Source: Actinacidiphila acididurans
Lineage (GTDB): Bacteria; Actinomycetota; Actinomycetes; Streptomycetales; Streptomycetaceae
Length of the DNA stretch: 64,000 nt
NCBI RefSeq assembly: GCF_016918855.1
Contig: NZ_JADKYB010000015.1
Coordinates: forward strand, 1-64,000
Direction of reading: 5' to 3'
Shown here: positions 1-7,940 of the stretch, piece by piece
Numbering within the stretch: the first letter of the stretch is position 1
How the letters are laid out: every line of letters starts with the position of its first letter
The notes under the pieces: model-generated
The model's database searches: none
What the model saw: only the letters and a program-made list of their open reading frames with translations
What the model was told of the DNA's origin: nothing
Made by a program: the position numbers and the translations under genes

Positions 1-1586
1 GGACAGGACAGGATCACGGCGAGGCCGAAACGGCGGCCGGCGGCTTCCGGCTCCGGGGGGTGCAGGACCGCGCCGAGGACGCCGCCACCGGCCGCCTCGA
101 CCATCTCGCGGACCCGTACCAGGTCGGTGCGGTGCACGGCGCGCGGGTCGCACACCACCAGGACCCCCTCGACCCGGTCGGCCAGCGCGAGGGCGTCGGC
201 GTAACCGAGGACGGGCGGGGCGAGGACGACGACCGCGGAGCCGGGCTCGTCGGCCTCGGCGAAAAGGCGGGTGGCGGCGGCGGAGGTCAGGGCGCGGGCG
301 ACGTTGCGCACCCGGCGGCCGGGCACCAGGTCGAACGACCCGGACTCGCCCGCGTCGATGGGCACGTGCAGGCCGGCCGGCCAGCCGGTCTCGCCCGGCG
401 CGGGGCCGCGGGCGAAGGCGGTCCTGGCGCCCTCGGCTGCGCGCAACCGGGCGGCCAGCGAGGGATCGCGCAGGTCGGCCTCGACCAGCAGCACCTCCAT
501 GCCCATCTCGGCGAAGGCCGCGGACACGTTGACGGCGACGCCCGCCGCGGCCGAGCCGACCCCGCGCGGGGCCACCACCAGCAGCCGGCGCCGTTCGGCG
601 AACCGCTTGTCGTGGCTGATCCGGAAGGCGATCGCCCGGTACTCCTCGGCGAGCCGCCCGTCGCCCTCGGCCAGCGGCTCGGCCGGGTCCCAGCCGGTCC
701 GGGGCAGCGTGCCCAGCACCGGCGCGTCCAGGGCGCGTACCACCTCCGCCTCGGACCGTACGGACGGGTCGAACACCAGCCGCACCCATGCGGCGAGCAG
801 GCCCAGCGCGATGCCGACCGCGCCGCCCAGGCCCAGCAGCAGGGCCGGTCCCGGGCCGGCCGGGCCCGCGGGCACGGTGCCGGGCCGGATGACCACGCCG
901 GGAGTGGTGTCCAGGGCGCGCAGGCTGCTGATGTCGCCGTTGAGTTCGGTGATCCGGGTCAGCAGGTTCGTCTGGACGGACACCAGAGTGCCCACCACCT
1001 GCGGGTCGGTGGCCTTCTGGATCTGGTCGAGCAGGTCGTTGCGCTGCTTGACCAGCGGGGTCAACTGGGCCTGGTAGCCGGAGATCATCGTGGTGATCAC
1101 CGACTTGGTCTGCGCCTCGCGGTTGCCCAGGTAGGCGGCGGTCAGCGCGTTGACCCAGTCGGCGGCGTGCCGGGCGCTGTCCGCGGAGCAGGTGAAGCGC
1201 AGCACCAGGGTGTTGGGCGGGTTGGTGACGTTCAGGCAGTGGGTCAGGCGGGTGGCGGGCTCGCGGAGCTTCGCCGCCGCGGTCGCGGCCACCGTGCTGC
1301 TCAGCGCGTTCTGCCGCTCGGTGCCGATGTTGATGCCCTTGTCGGCGGTGGCGCCGGTGGCGAACGGGTCGGTGGTGGCGGCCCGCACCATGATCTCGCT
1401 GGTCGCACTGTACGAGTGGGCGCCGGCCAGGGCCAGCAGCGCGCCGCCGAGCAGGCCGATCAGCAGCCCGGCGGCGATCAGCGCGCGGTAGCGCAGCAGT
1501 TGCCGGAACTGGTCGCGCAGCAGGTCGGGTTCGTCCGGCGCCAGGGCGTCCGTCCCGTCCGTACCGCCGTGCCCGTCGCCGGTCAT
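1..1586 (-). CDS. Wzz/BY-kinase-like polysaccharide chain-length protein (partial)
   Basis: The C-terminus runs off the left edge; 528 codons are visible. Two membrane segments (about residues 30-55 and 270-295) flank an extracytoplasmic coiled region, which is the Wzz (chain-length determinant) topology. A cytoplasmic P-loop-like domain follows. Its Walker A' strand is readable (VLLVEADLRDPS). The Walker A stretch at residues 339-347 reads APRGVGSAA, so the usual GxGK(S/T) lysine is a serine (S345). In the family this domain autophosphorylates on tyrosine and controls polymer length and export. Here ATP use is doubtful, and a structural Wzz role is inferred. The ATG at 1584-1586 overlaps the stop of the glycosyltransferase by 4 nt (ATGA), so the two are translationally coupled. 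Confidence 0.8.
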   Translation of the reverse strand, partial: MTGDGHGGTDGTDALAPDEPDLLRDQFRQLLRYRALIAAGLLIGLLGGALLALAGAHSYSATSEIMVRAATTDPFATGATADKGINIGTERQNALSSTVAATAAAKLREPATRLTHCLNVTNPPNTLVLRFTCSADSARHAADWVNALTAAYLGNREAQTKSVITTMISGYQAQLTPLVKQRNDLLDQIQKATDPQVVGTLVSVQTNLLTRITELNGDISSLRALDTTPGVVIRPGTVPAGPAGPGPALLLGLGGAVGIALGLLAAWVRLVFDPSVRSEAEVVRALDAPVLGTLPRTGWDPAEPLAEGDGRLAEEYRAIAFRISHDKRFAERRRLLVVAPRGVGSAAAGVAVNVSAAFAEMGMEVLLVEADLRDPSLAARLRAAEGARTAFARGPAPGETGWPAGLHVPIDAGESGSFDLVPGRRVRNVARALTSAAATRLFAEADEPGSAVVVLAPPVLGYADALALADRVEGVLVVCDPRAVHRTDLVRVREMVEAAGGGVLGAVLHPPEPEAAGRRFGLAVILSC

Positions 1587-3046
1587 CTCCCCACCGCCCC
1601 CTCGATCGTCCCCGGCGCGGCCCCGGTGTCCTCGGCTCCACCGCCGCCGCGCGTCCGGCCGTCACTGCCGCCCGCGTCCGTACGGTAGCGCCCCGGCGAC
1701 CGGTCGTGACCGCCGGACGCCGCATCCTGATCGTCCGGACCGTTCGGACCGCCCGTCGTGCCGGAGTCCGCGCCGCCCGCCGCCTCCGGCTCCCCTTCGG
1801 GCTCCGGCCCCGGCTCCTCACCCAGCGCCTCCGCGAGCAGGGCGTCGATCCGGGCCAGGCCGGCCGCGCGGCTCAAGTGGGCGGCTGCGTAAGCCGGTCC
1901 GCGCTCGCCCAGGGCCGCGGCGCGCTCCGGGTCGCCGGCCAGGGCGTGGACGGCGTCCAGGAGGGCGCGCGGGTCCTCCGGGGGGACGATGACCCCGGCG
2001 CCGGAGCGGGTGATCTCGGCCGCGCTGCCGCCGCCGGCCGCGACCGAGGCGACCAGCGGGCGGCCGGCGGCGAAGTACGAGGTGAGCTTGGACGGCACGC
2101 TCATGTCGAGCACCGAGGCGCGCTGGGTGACCACGAGGACGTCGGCGGCGGCCAGCACCTCGGGGAAGTCCTCCTCGGCGGCCGGCGGCAGGAAGTCCAG
2201 GTTGGCCAGTCCGTCGGCCAGCGACCGCAGGTGCTCGCGCTGGTTGCCGTCGCCCATCAGCACCACCCGCACCCCCGGGTCCAGGCGGGCCGCCTCGACC
2301 AGCACCTCCAGCCCCTGCTTGAGCCCCATGTTGCCGCTGTGCAGCAGGACGACACGGCCCGGCCGCCAGCCGAGCCGGGCCCGGGTCTCCTCGCGCGGCC
2401 GCGAAGGGCCGGGCACATGCGACCAGTTGGGCACCACCCGGATCCGCTCGGGCGGCACCCCGAGGGCGGCCACCTTCCCGGCGAAGGTCTCGTGGATGAC
2501 GCCGACGAGGTCCGCGCGGGCCAGCACGTACCGCTCGGCGGCCCCGGCCACCGCGGCCACCGCGCGCCCGCCGCCGCGGATGCCGCTCTGCCGGGCCGCG
2601 GCGCCCATCAGGTCCTGCACGATCGGCACGAAGGGCACCCGGAACCTGCGGGCCAGCCGTGCCGCCGCGATCCCGCCCGCCAGGCTGGGCAGTTGGGCGA
2701 CCACCGCGTCCGGCCGGTCGATCTCCGGCGGCCGGCGCAACGCCCCGGCCAGCACCGACAGTTCGAACATCGCCCGGGTCAGCGCGGTCTGCCGGGCCGG
2801 TACGGTGTGCCGGCGCCGGTGCACGGTCACCCCGACGCGCTGCTCGGTGACCCGCCTCACGCCCGCGTACGCCGGGTCCAGCACCCAGGCCGGATAGTGC
2901 GGCATCCCGGTCAGCACGTGCACCTCGTCGCCGCGGTCCGCCCAGTGCTCGGCGATCTGCGTGGCGTACGGCCCGATCCCGGCGTGCTCCGGCGCGTAGT
3001 TGGTGGAGACCAGCAGTAATCGCCGTCGCGTACCGGACCGATCCAC
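1583..3046 (-). CDS. GT4-type glycosyltransferase (WcaI-like)
   Basis: A 487-residue GT-B fold glycosyltransferase. The N-terminus has the WcaI-like signature for the acceptor domain (LLLVSTNYAPEHAGIGPYA). The C-terminal donor domain has VLLHSGNMGLKQGLE and a later acidic NDP-sugar region. The last 85 or so residues are Gly/Pro/Glu-rich and probably disordered. It transfers a sugar from a nucleotide donor to a lipid-linked or surface polymer. The donor cannot be read from sequence. It lies upstream of, and overlaps, the Wzz-like gene, so both probably act in one exopolysaccharide or glycopolymer pathway. The start at 3046 gives the usual N-terminal beta-strand directly. Confidence 0.85.
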   Translation of the reverse strand: MDRSGTRRRLLLVSTNYAPEHAGIGPYATQIAEHWADRGDEVHVLTGMPHYPAWVLDPAYAGVRRVTEQRVGVTVHRRRHTVPARQTALTRAMFELSVLAGALRRPPEIDRPDAVVAQLPSLAGGIAAARLARRFRVPFVPIVQDLMGAAARQSGIRGGGRAVAAVAGAAERYVLARADLVGVIHETFAGKVAALGVPPERIRVVPNWSHVPGPSRPREETRARLGWRPGRVVLLHSGNMGLKQGLEVLVEAARLDPGVRVVLMGDGNQREHLRSLADGLANLDFLPPAAEEDFPEVLAAADVLVVTQRASVLDMSVPSKLTSYFAAGRPLVASVAAGGGSAAEITRSGAGVIVPPEDPRALLDAVHALAGDPERAAALGERGPAYAAAHLSRAAGLARIDALLAEALGEEPGPEPEGEPEAAGGADSGTTGGPNGPDDQDAASGGHDRSPGRYRTDAGGSDGRTRGGGGAEDTGAAPGTIEGAVGR

Positions 3047-3176
3047 GCCATCGCCCCTTCCCGCGCCCCGTCTCCGTACGCGTGCCCGTACTCCGACGTC
3101 GTACCCGCCCGGCCGGACCGTTCACCCCTTAGACTCCGACACGCCGACAAGCGTTGTACGGCTGGGGGTCCTGCTG

Positions 3177-3638
3177 ATGGTGACGCACCGGGTGGGGTAC
3201 GCGCCGGGGGTTTACGACCTTTTTCACGTCGGTCACCTGAACATCCTGCGCCACGCGCGTGCCCATTGCGACCACTTGATCGCGGGAGTGGTCTCCGACG
3301 AGATGGCCGAACTCGCCAAGGGCCGCCGCCCCGTGGTGCCGCTCGTCGAGCGCCTGGAGATCGTCCGCAGCGTCCGCTACGTGGACGACGCGTTCGTCGA
3401 GACCGTGCCGGACAAGCTGGCGACCTGGCACCAGGTCCGCTTCGACGTCCTGTTCAAGGGCGACGACTGGCGCGGCACCGACCGCGGTCGCCAACTGGAG
3501 CGGGACATGGCCTCGGTGGGCGTCGCCGTCGTCTACTTCCCGTACACCGTGCACACCTCCAGCACCCAATTACGCCGGGCCCTGGACGCCCTGGCCGGCC
3601 CGGGCCCGGCCGCTACGGGAGAGGCCGCACCGCGCTGA
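3177..3638 (+). CDS. Cytidylyltransferase-family nucleotidyltransferase (TagD-like)
   Basis: A 153-residue small nucleotidyltransferase. GVYDLFHVGHLNIL contains the HxGH nucleotide-binding motif, and the C-terminal YTVHTSSTQLRR corresponds to the RTxGISTT-type motif. Family members join CTP (or ATP) to glycerol-3-phosphate or related polyol and sugar phosphates. The ATG at 3177 was chosen because the conserved first beta-strand starts there. Codon 132 is TTA (3570-3572), so translation should depend on bldA tRNA. The gene converges on the CDP-alcohol phosphotransferase with a 26 bp 3' overlap. This suggests a CDP-activated intermediate made and used by adjacent products, perhaps for an anionic glycopolymer; the substrate is inferred. 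Confidence 0.82.
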   Translation: MVTHRVGYAPGVYDLFHVGHLNILRHARAHCDHLIAGVVSDEMAELAKGRRPVVPLVERLEIVRSVRYVDDAFVETVPDKLATWHQVRFDVLFKGDDWRGTDRGRQLERDMASVGVAVVYFPYTVHTSSTQLRRALDALAGPGPAATGEAAPR

Positions 3639-4437
3639 GCCGCCGGAACCAGGTGCTCAGGAAGGCGGCCAGGAAGAGTACGTGCGCCGCGAAGAGCGCG
3701 GTGTAGGCCCAGCGGAACGCCCGCTCATCGCCCAGCAGCAGAAATACCGCGCAGAACACGCCGTGATCGACCGGGAGCAGGGCGACCGCCCGCAGCGTGA
3801 CCTTTCCGGACGCCGGCTGCCCCCCGGACCCGGCCCCCTTCGGCGTGAGCTTGTCGGTGAGCAGCCCACCGAAAAAAATCAGCACGGCGGCGAACTGAAA
3901 CCCCAGCGGCACCAGCAGCCAGCCGTCCCCCGGCAACTCGAAATGCCGGTAGAACGTGATCAGCACGGCGCTGTGCACCGCCACGATCTTGGCGCAGTCC
4001 ACCACATGGTCCAGCCACTCCCCCGCCGCACTCCCACCCCCGCGCAACCGCGCCAACTGCCCGTCCGCCGCGTCGAACGCGAACCCCAGCGCCAGCCCGC
4101 CCCACACCCCCACCGCCAGCGGATACGAAGGCCGCCCCAACGCCACAGCGGCCACCGCCCCATAACTGAGTACGGCACTCACGACCGTCACCTGATTGGG
4201 CGTCATCCCCACCCAACTCGCCCCGGCCGCCAGCACCCTCCCCACCGGCCGATTCACGTACCGCGAATACAACGAGACACCCTTGGCACTCTTCTGCGCC
4301 CCCCGCAACCGCCCCAACGCAACCCGGAACCCCGTCCGCCCCGCCCCGCTTCCCCGCACCCCGACTCCCCCCTCACCGGCCCCACATGATGCCAGGCACC
4401 GCCCGGACGCCATCCCGCATCCCACCGGAAACTCCAT
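3613..4437 (-). CDS. CDP-alcohol phosphatidyltransferase family protein
   Basis: About 274 residues with several hydrophobic helices. It carries the complete CDP-alcohol phosphotransferase signature D-G-x2-A-R-x8-G-x3-D-x3-D, seen as DGQLAR followed by GEWLDHVVD. The enzyme moves a phospho-alcohol from a CDP-alcohol to an acceptor in the membrane. Alternative starts exist at 4446 and 4413. An open frame continues upstream to 5106, but that part is antisense to the pentapeptide gene and was excluded. Its 3' end overlaps the convergent nucleotidyltransferase by 26 bp. The pairing suggests that one makes a CDP-alcohol and the other spends it. Confidence 0.82.
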   Translation of the reverse strand: MEFPVGCGMASGRCLASCGAGEGGVGVRGSGAGRTGFRVALGRLRGAQKSAKGVSLYSRYVNRPVGRVLAAGASWVGMTPNQVTVVSAVLSYGAVAAVALGRPSYPLAVGVWGGLALGFAFDAADGQLARLRGGGSAAGEWLDHVVDCAKIVAVHSAVLITFYRHFELPGDGWLLVPLGFQFAAVLIFFGGLLTDKLTPKGAGSGGQPASGKVTLRAVALLPVDHGVFCAVFLLLGDERAFRWAYTALFAAHVLFLAAFLSTWFRRLSAVRPLP

Positions 4438-4472
4438 GCCCCCCATGCGTCTGCCATGGAACGCTGTGCGTC

Positions 4473-4550
4473 GTGACGGACACGCCTTACGACGAACTGC
4501 GCCTGCGGATCGACACCCTGATGTCCGCCCTCGGCGCCGGGGGAAGGTGA
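4473..4550 (+). CDS. Small ORF just upstream of the pentapeptide gene
   Basis: GTG start and TGA stop give a 25-residue peptide (MTDTPYDELRLRIDTLMSAL, then GAGGR). The stop is followed one base later by the GTG of the pentapeptide gene, so it could act as a leader or coupling peptide. No clear Shine-Dalgarno is visible. It resembles no family I know. It may equally be a remnant of a longer gene or a chance frame. Confidence 0.3.
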   Translation: MTDTPYDELRLRIDTLMSALGAGGR

Positions 4551-4551
4551 C

Positions 4552-5622
4552 GTGCTGCTTCGCCGATACGTGGGCAGGGGTGCTCGACAGGCAGGTGCGT
4601 GGCTGGTGCGCCATCGCTCGGCGCTCGGGGTCGCCCTCGGCGCGTTGGGGGTGATCGGCGGTGTGCTGGTCATCCTGGGTCCTGTGTCGTGGCTGCTGGC
4701 GGGGAACAGCGTCCGGTCGCTGCGGGGCAGGGACCAGGCGGACGCGGTGAACGCCGTGCGTCAGACGGTCCTCGCGGCCTTCGCCGGCGCCACTGTTTTC
4801 GCGGGACTGGGGTACACCGCCAGGACCTACGTACTGGCCCGCCGGGGGCAGGTCACCGAGCGGTTCCGTGCCGCCGTGGAACAGTTGGCCTCGCCGGAGC
4901 TGGAGGTCCGTATGGGCGGCATCTACAGCCTGGAGCACGTGCTTGCCGAATCGCCCCAGGACCACACAGCCGTGGTGAGCGTCCTGGCCGCCTACGTCCG
5001 CAATCACACGAACGCCGCGCTCGCACGTACGACCGTCCTGCCCGAGGAGCGGAACGCCGACCGCCCCATGCCCGCTTGGGGAACGCAGCCTCCGCAGGAC
5101 GTTCAAGCGGCAGTCGACGTCCTCGCACGTCGCCCGGATCGGCGTGAGCCCCGACGGATCGATCTGCGGGGTGCGGTGCTGATCGGGCTGTCCCTGCGCG
5201 GCTTCGAGTTCGATGCCGCACCACGGCTGTCACCCATGTTCCTGACCGGAGCGGATCTCAGAGGAGCCGACCTGCGAGGCACCGACTTACGGGGCTCCAT
5301 CCTGAACGGAGCCGATCTCCGGCAGGCGTTCCTGATAGGCGCCCGGCTCTTCGACGTCCCCATGTCCGGAGCCGACCTGCGGGAGGCGCTCCTGCAAGGG
5401 GCAGACCTGCTCCAGGCGGATCTGGGCGGAGCCGACCTGCGGGACGCCACACACCTGACCGCCGAACAACTGGCGGGGGCGTTCATCGACGCGGACACGC
5501 GCCTGCCCACCGAACTGACCGCTGATCCCTGGGTCATGGCACGCCTCGCGGATTGTTCGGCCTGGAGGTCGGACGAGTCCCACCACCTGACCGCTCCTCC
5601 CCCAACGCCACCACCCCATTGA
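4552..5622 (+). CDS. Membrane-anchored pentapeptide-repeat protein
   Basis: 356 residues. Two transmembrane helices (about 23-50 and 73-95) are followed by a conserved segment (VTERFRAAVEQLASPELEVR) common to actinobacterial membrane pentapeptide proteins. About 16 A(D/N)Lxx-type pentapeptides lie between residues 222 and 300 (GADLRGADLRGTDLRGSILN and onward), predicted to form a right-handed quadrilateral beta-helix. The function of this class is unknown. Codon 246 is TTA (5287-5289), so expression may be bldA-dependent. The GTG start at 4552 directly follows the small ORF; no strong ribosome site is seen. Confidence 0.8.
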   Translation: MLLRRYVGRGARQAGAWLVRHRSALGVALGALGVIGGVLVILGPVSWLLAGNSVRSLRGRDQADAVNAVRQTVLAAFAGATVFAGLGYTARTYVLARRGQVTERFRAAVEQLASPELEVRMGGIYSLEHVLAESPQDHTAVVSVLAAYVRNHTNAALARTTVLPEERNADRPMPAWGTQPPQDVQAAVDVLARRPDRREPRRIDLRGAVLIGLSLRGFEFDAAPRLSPMFLTGADLRGADLRGTDLRGSILNGADLRQAFLIGARLFDVPMSGADLREALLQGADLLQADLGGADLRDATHLTAEQLAGAFIDADTRLPTELTADPWVMARLADCSAWRSDESHHLTAPPPTPPPH

Positions 5623-5741
5623 GACCGCGCCGTAGCCACGGACCGCACACCACCCCCACGCAACTCACCGGCTCCGACAACAGCGGCATCCGAACGGCGG
5701 GAAGCGAAACCGGCACCCCTTGACGCCCGGGAGGGGCCGGA

Positions 5742-5818
5742 GGGGTGGGGGTCCGAAATGCTGACTTATATTTGTGGGCCGCCAGGCCCGTAAATATGAG
5801 ATTTCGGACCCCCACCCC
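5742..5818 (+). repeat. Large inverted repeat with AT-rich inner hairpin
   Basis: 18 bp perfect arms (GGGGTGGGGGTCCGAAAT at 5742-5759 and its reverse complement at 5801-5818) enclose a second hairpin: 5768-5779 pairs with 5786-5797 around the loop CGCCA. The inner stem contains two G-U pairs that hold only in plus-strand RNA. A weaker GGGGCC/GGCCCC pairing continues outside. It lies in the 306 bp gap (5623-5928) between the pentapeptide gene and the deacetylase-like gene. It may be a terminator or structured RNA of the upstream gene, or a small MITE-like element. No U-tract follows. I see nothing else in this gap. Confidence 0.7.
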
Positions 5819-5928
5819 GGAGGCCCCGACCCCGATACGGCGTACCCGCACCCCCAAGCGGGTGGCCCCGCACCCCACCGCGCCGAGCCGAAGCACCAAG
5901 CCGGACATAGAGCCCTAAAGTGTGCCCG

Positions 5929-6711
5929 ATGTCCACGCCGAGCCTGCCCCCGATCTCCCGCCGCGCCCTGCTCGTGACCGCCTCGGGGTCCGCCCTGGCC
6001 GGGTGCGCGGGCGGCGCGGGCGGCCATGTGTCGGCGGCGGCCGCGCGGCCCGCACGCGCGAACACACCCCCACAGTCTTCGCGGACACACCCCGGGCACC
6101 TCCCTCCCGGCCTGCCCGACCAGATCGAGCACGGCCCCCGGACCAGCCACAAAGTGGCCCTCACCTTTCACGGCCAGGGCGACCCGGCCCTCGCAGAGTC
6201 ACTGCTCACGACCGCGGAGAAGGCCGGCGCACACCTGACCGTAATGGCCGTCGGCACGTGGCTGGACGCACACCCGGCGATGGCCCGCCGGGTCCTGGCC
6301 GGCGGGCACGAGCTGGGGAACCACACGCAGCGGCACGTGGACATCGGCGCCCTGGACGCGGCACAGGCGCGCGCCGAGATCGAGGGGTGCGCGGAGAAGC
6401 TGCAGGGCCTCACGGGCTCGCGAGGCCGGTGGTTCCGCCCGTCGCAGGCGCGGCTGACCACGCCGCTGGTGGTGGGGCTGGCCCGGCAGGCGGGCTACCC
6501 GCACGTGCTGTCGTACGACGTGGACTCGCTCGACTGGACCGACCCCGGCCCGGCGAAGGTGCGTGCCGTGGTGGCCGGGCAGGTGCGGCCCGGATCAGTG
6601 GTCTCGCTGCACTTCGGGCACCCCGGCACCCTGGCCGCGCTGCCCGGAATCCTCGCCGACCTGCACCGCCGCGGCCTGCGCGCGGTCACGACCTCGGAGC
6701 TGCTGACCTGA
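5929..6711 (+). CDS. Polysaccharide-deacetylase-like lipoprotein with altered motif 1
   Basis: 260 residues. The N-terminus has a twin-arginine-like SRRALLVTA and a lipobox LAGC (Cys26), so it is predicted to be an exported lipoprotein. The NodB-type fold is recognisable: LTFHGQGD takes the place of the usual TFDDGP, HELGNHTQRH supplies the metal histidines, RPSQ replaces RPPYG, and LDW is present. The catalytic Asp pair of motif 1 is missing (HG instead of DD). It may therefore be a non-classical or inactive esterase-fold protein. Its stop overlaps the ATG of the beta-propeller lipoprotein (TGATG), so they should be made together. The ATG at 5929 was preferred over a GTG at 5920. Confidence 0.78.
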   Translation: MSTPSLPPISRRALLVTASGSALAGCAGGAGGHVSAAAARPARANTPPQSSRTHPGHLPPGLPDQIEHGPRTSHKVALTFHGQGDPALAESLLTTAEKAGAHLTVMAVGTWLDAHPAMARRVLAGGHELGNHTQRHVDIGALDAAQARAEIEGCAEKLQGLTGSRGRWFRPSQARLTTPLVVGLARQAGYPHVLSYDVDSLDWTDPGPAKVRAVVAGQVRPGSVVSLHFGHPGTLAALPGILADLHRRGLRAVTTSELLT

Positions 6712-7895
6712 TGCGCCGCTACCTGTCGTCCGCCCTGCTCGCGTCCGTGGCCCTGCTCGCCACCGCCTGCGGTACGGGAAGAGGTGCCGACCACGAGCAG
6801 GGGCCGGCCCCCGCCCCGACGAGCACGCACCGGGCGGTCCCGGTCCGCCCCGAGCCGGCCGCGCCCGGCCTGCCGGGCATGCCCTCACCGCTGGACCCGC
6901 ACGACCTGTACGCCGCCGACCGGCCGAACGTGCTGTCCCCGGTGGTGCGGGACTTCCCGTCCCGGGTCTACGTGCCGAACACCGAGTCCGACACGGTGTC
7001 GGTGATCGACCCGGCGACGTACAAGGTCATCGAGACCATTCCGGTGGGCCGCCAGCCGCAGCACGTGGTGCCGTCCTGGGACCTGCGGACGCTGTGGGTC
7101 AACAACGACGTGGGCAACAGCCTCACCCCGATCGACCCGGCCACCGGCGAGGCGGGCAAGCCGGTGGACGTGCACGACCCGTACAACCTGTACTTCACGC
7201 CGGACGGCAAGTACGCGGTGGTGATGGCCTCGCTGGACCGGCAGCTGGTGTTCCGCGACCCGCACACCATGGCGGTGCGCAAAGTGCTGCCGGTGAGCTG
7301 CTACGGCGTCAACCACGCGGACTTCTCGCCGGACGGGCGTTACTTCATCGTCAGCTGCGAGTTCTCCGGCGAGCTGCTGAAGGTGGACACCGCTCGGATG
7401 GAGATCGTCGGGCAGCAGCGGCTGCCGTACGAGGGGGCGATGCCGCAGGACGTGAAGATCGCGCCGGACGGCCGTACGTGGTACGTCGCGGACATGGTGG
7501 CGGACGGCGTGTGGGTGCTCAACGGCGACACCTTCGCGCAGCCGGTGCTGCTGCGTACCGGCAAGGGCGCGCACGGCCTGTACGTCAGCCGCGACTCGAA
7601 GTACATGTACATCTCCAACCGCGGCGAGGGATCGATCTCGCTGCTGGACTTCGCCACCGGGCGGCTCGCCGCGAAGTGGCACATCGACGGCGGCGGCAGC
7701 CCGGACATGGGCGGGGTGTCGGCGGACGGCAAGGTGCTGTGGCTGTCCGGCCGGTACGACAGCGAGGTGTACGCCATCGACACCACGAGCGGCCGAACCC
7801 TCGCCAAGATCCCGGTCGGGGCGGGCCCGCACGGGCTGTGCGTGTACCCGCAGCCGGGGCGCTACTCGCTGGGGCACACGGGCGTCTTCCGCTGA
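6711..7895 (+). CDS. YncE-like YVTN beta-propeller lipoprotein
   Basis: 394 residues with a lipoprotein signal peptide (LLATAC, Cys20) and a Pro-rich linker. From about residue 85 on there are seven or so repeats of the YVTN type (VYVPNTESDTVSVIDPATYK, IPVGRQPQHV, FTPDGKYAVV and similar). It is predicted to be a surface-anchored seven-bladed propeller. Its partner is unknown. The 1 nt overlap with the deacetylase-like gene suggests that they work on the same cell-wall or extracellular substrate. It converges on the serine hydrolase gene. Confidence 0.85.
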   Translation: MRRYLSSALLASVALLATACGTGRGADHEQGPAPAPTSTHRAVPVRPEPAAPGLPGMPSPLDPHDLYAADRPNVLSPVVRDFPSRVYVPNTESDTVSVIDPATYKVIETIPVGRQPQHVVPSWDLRTLWVNNDVGNSLTPIDPATGEAGKPVDVHDPYNLYFTPDGKYAVVMASLDRQLVFRDPHTMAVRKVLPVSCYGVNHADFSPDGRYFIVSCEFSGELLKVDTARMEIVGQQRLPYEGAMPQDVKIAPDGRTWYVADMVADGVWVLNGDTFAQPVLLRTGKGAHGLYVSRDSKYMYISNRGEGSISLLDFATGRLAAKWHIDGGGSPDMGGVSADGKVLWLSGRYDSEVYAIDTTSGRTLAKIPVGAGPHGLCVYPQPGRYSLGHTGVFR

Positions 7896-7940
7896 GCCAC
7901 GGCTCTTCCGCCGCGGCCGATCCGGCGAACCGTGGGCGGC

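Noticed and set aside
4438-5106. N-terminal extension of the CDP-alcohol phosphotransferase
   Set aside because: No family match and fully antisense to the pentapeptide gene.
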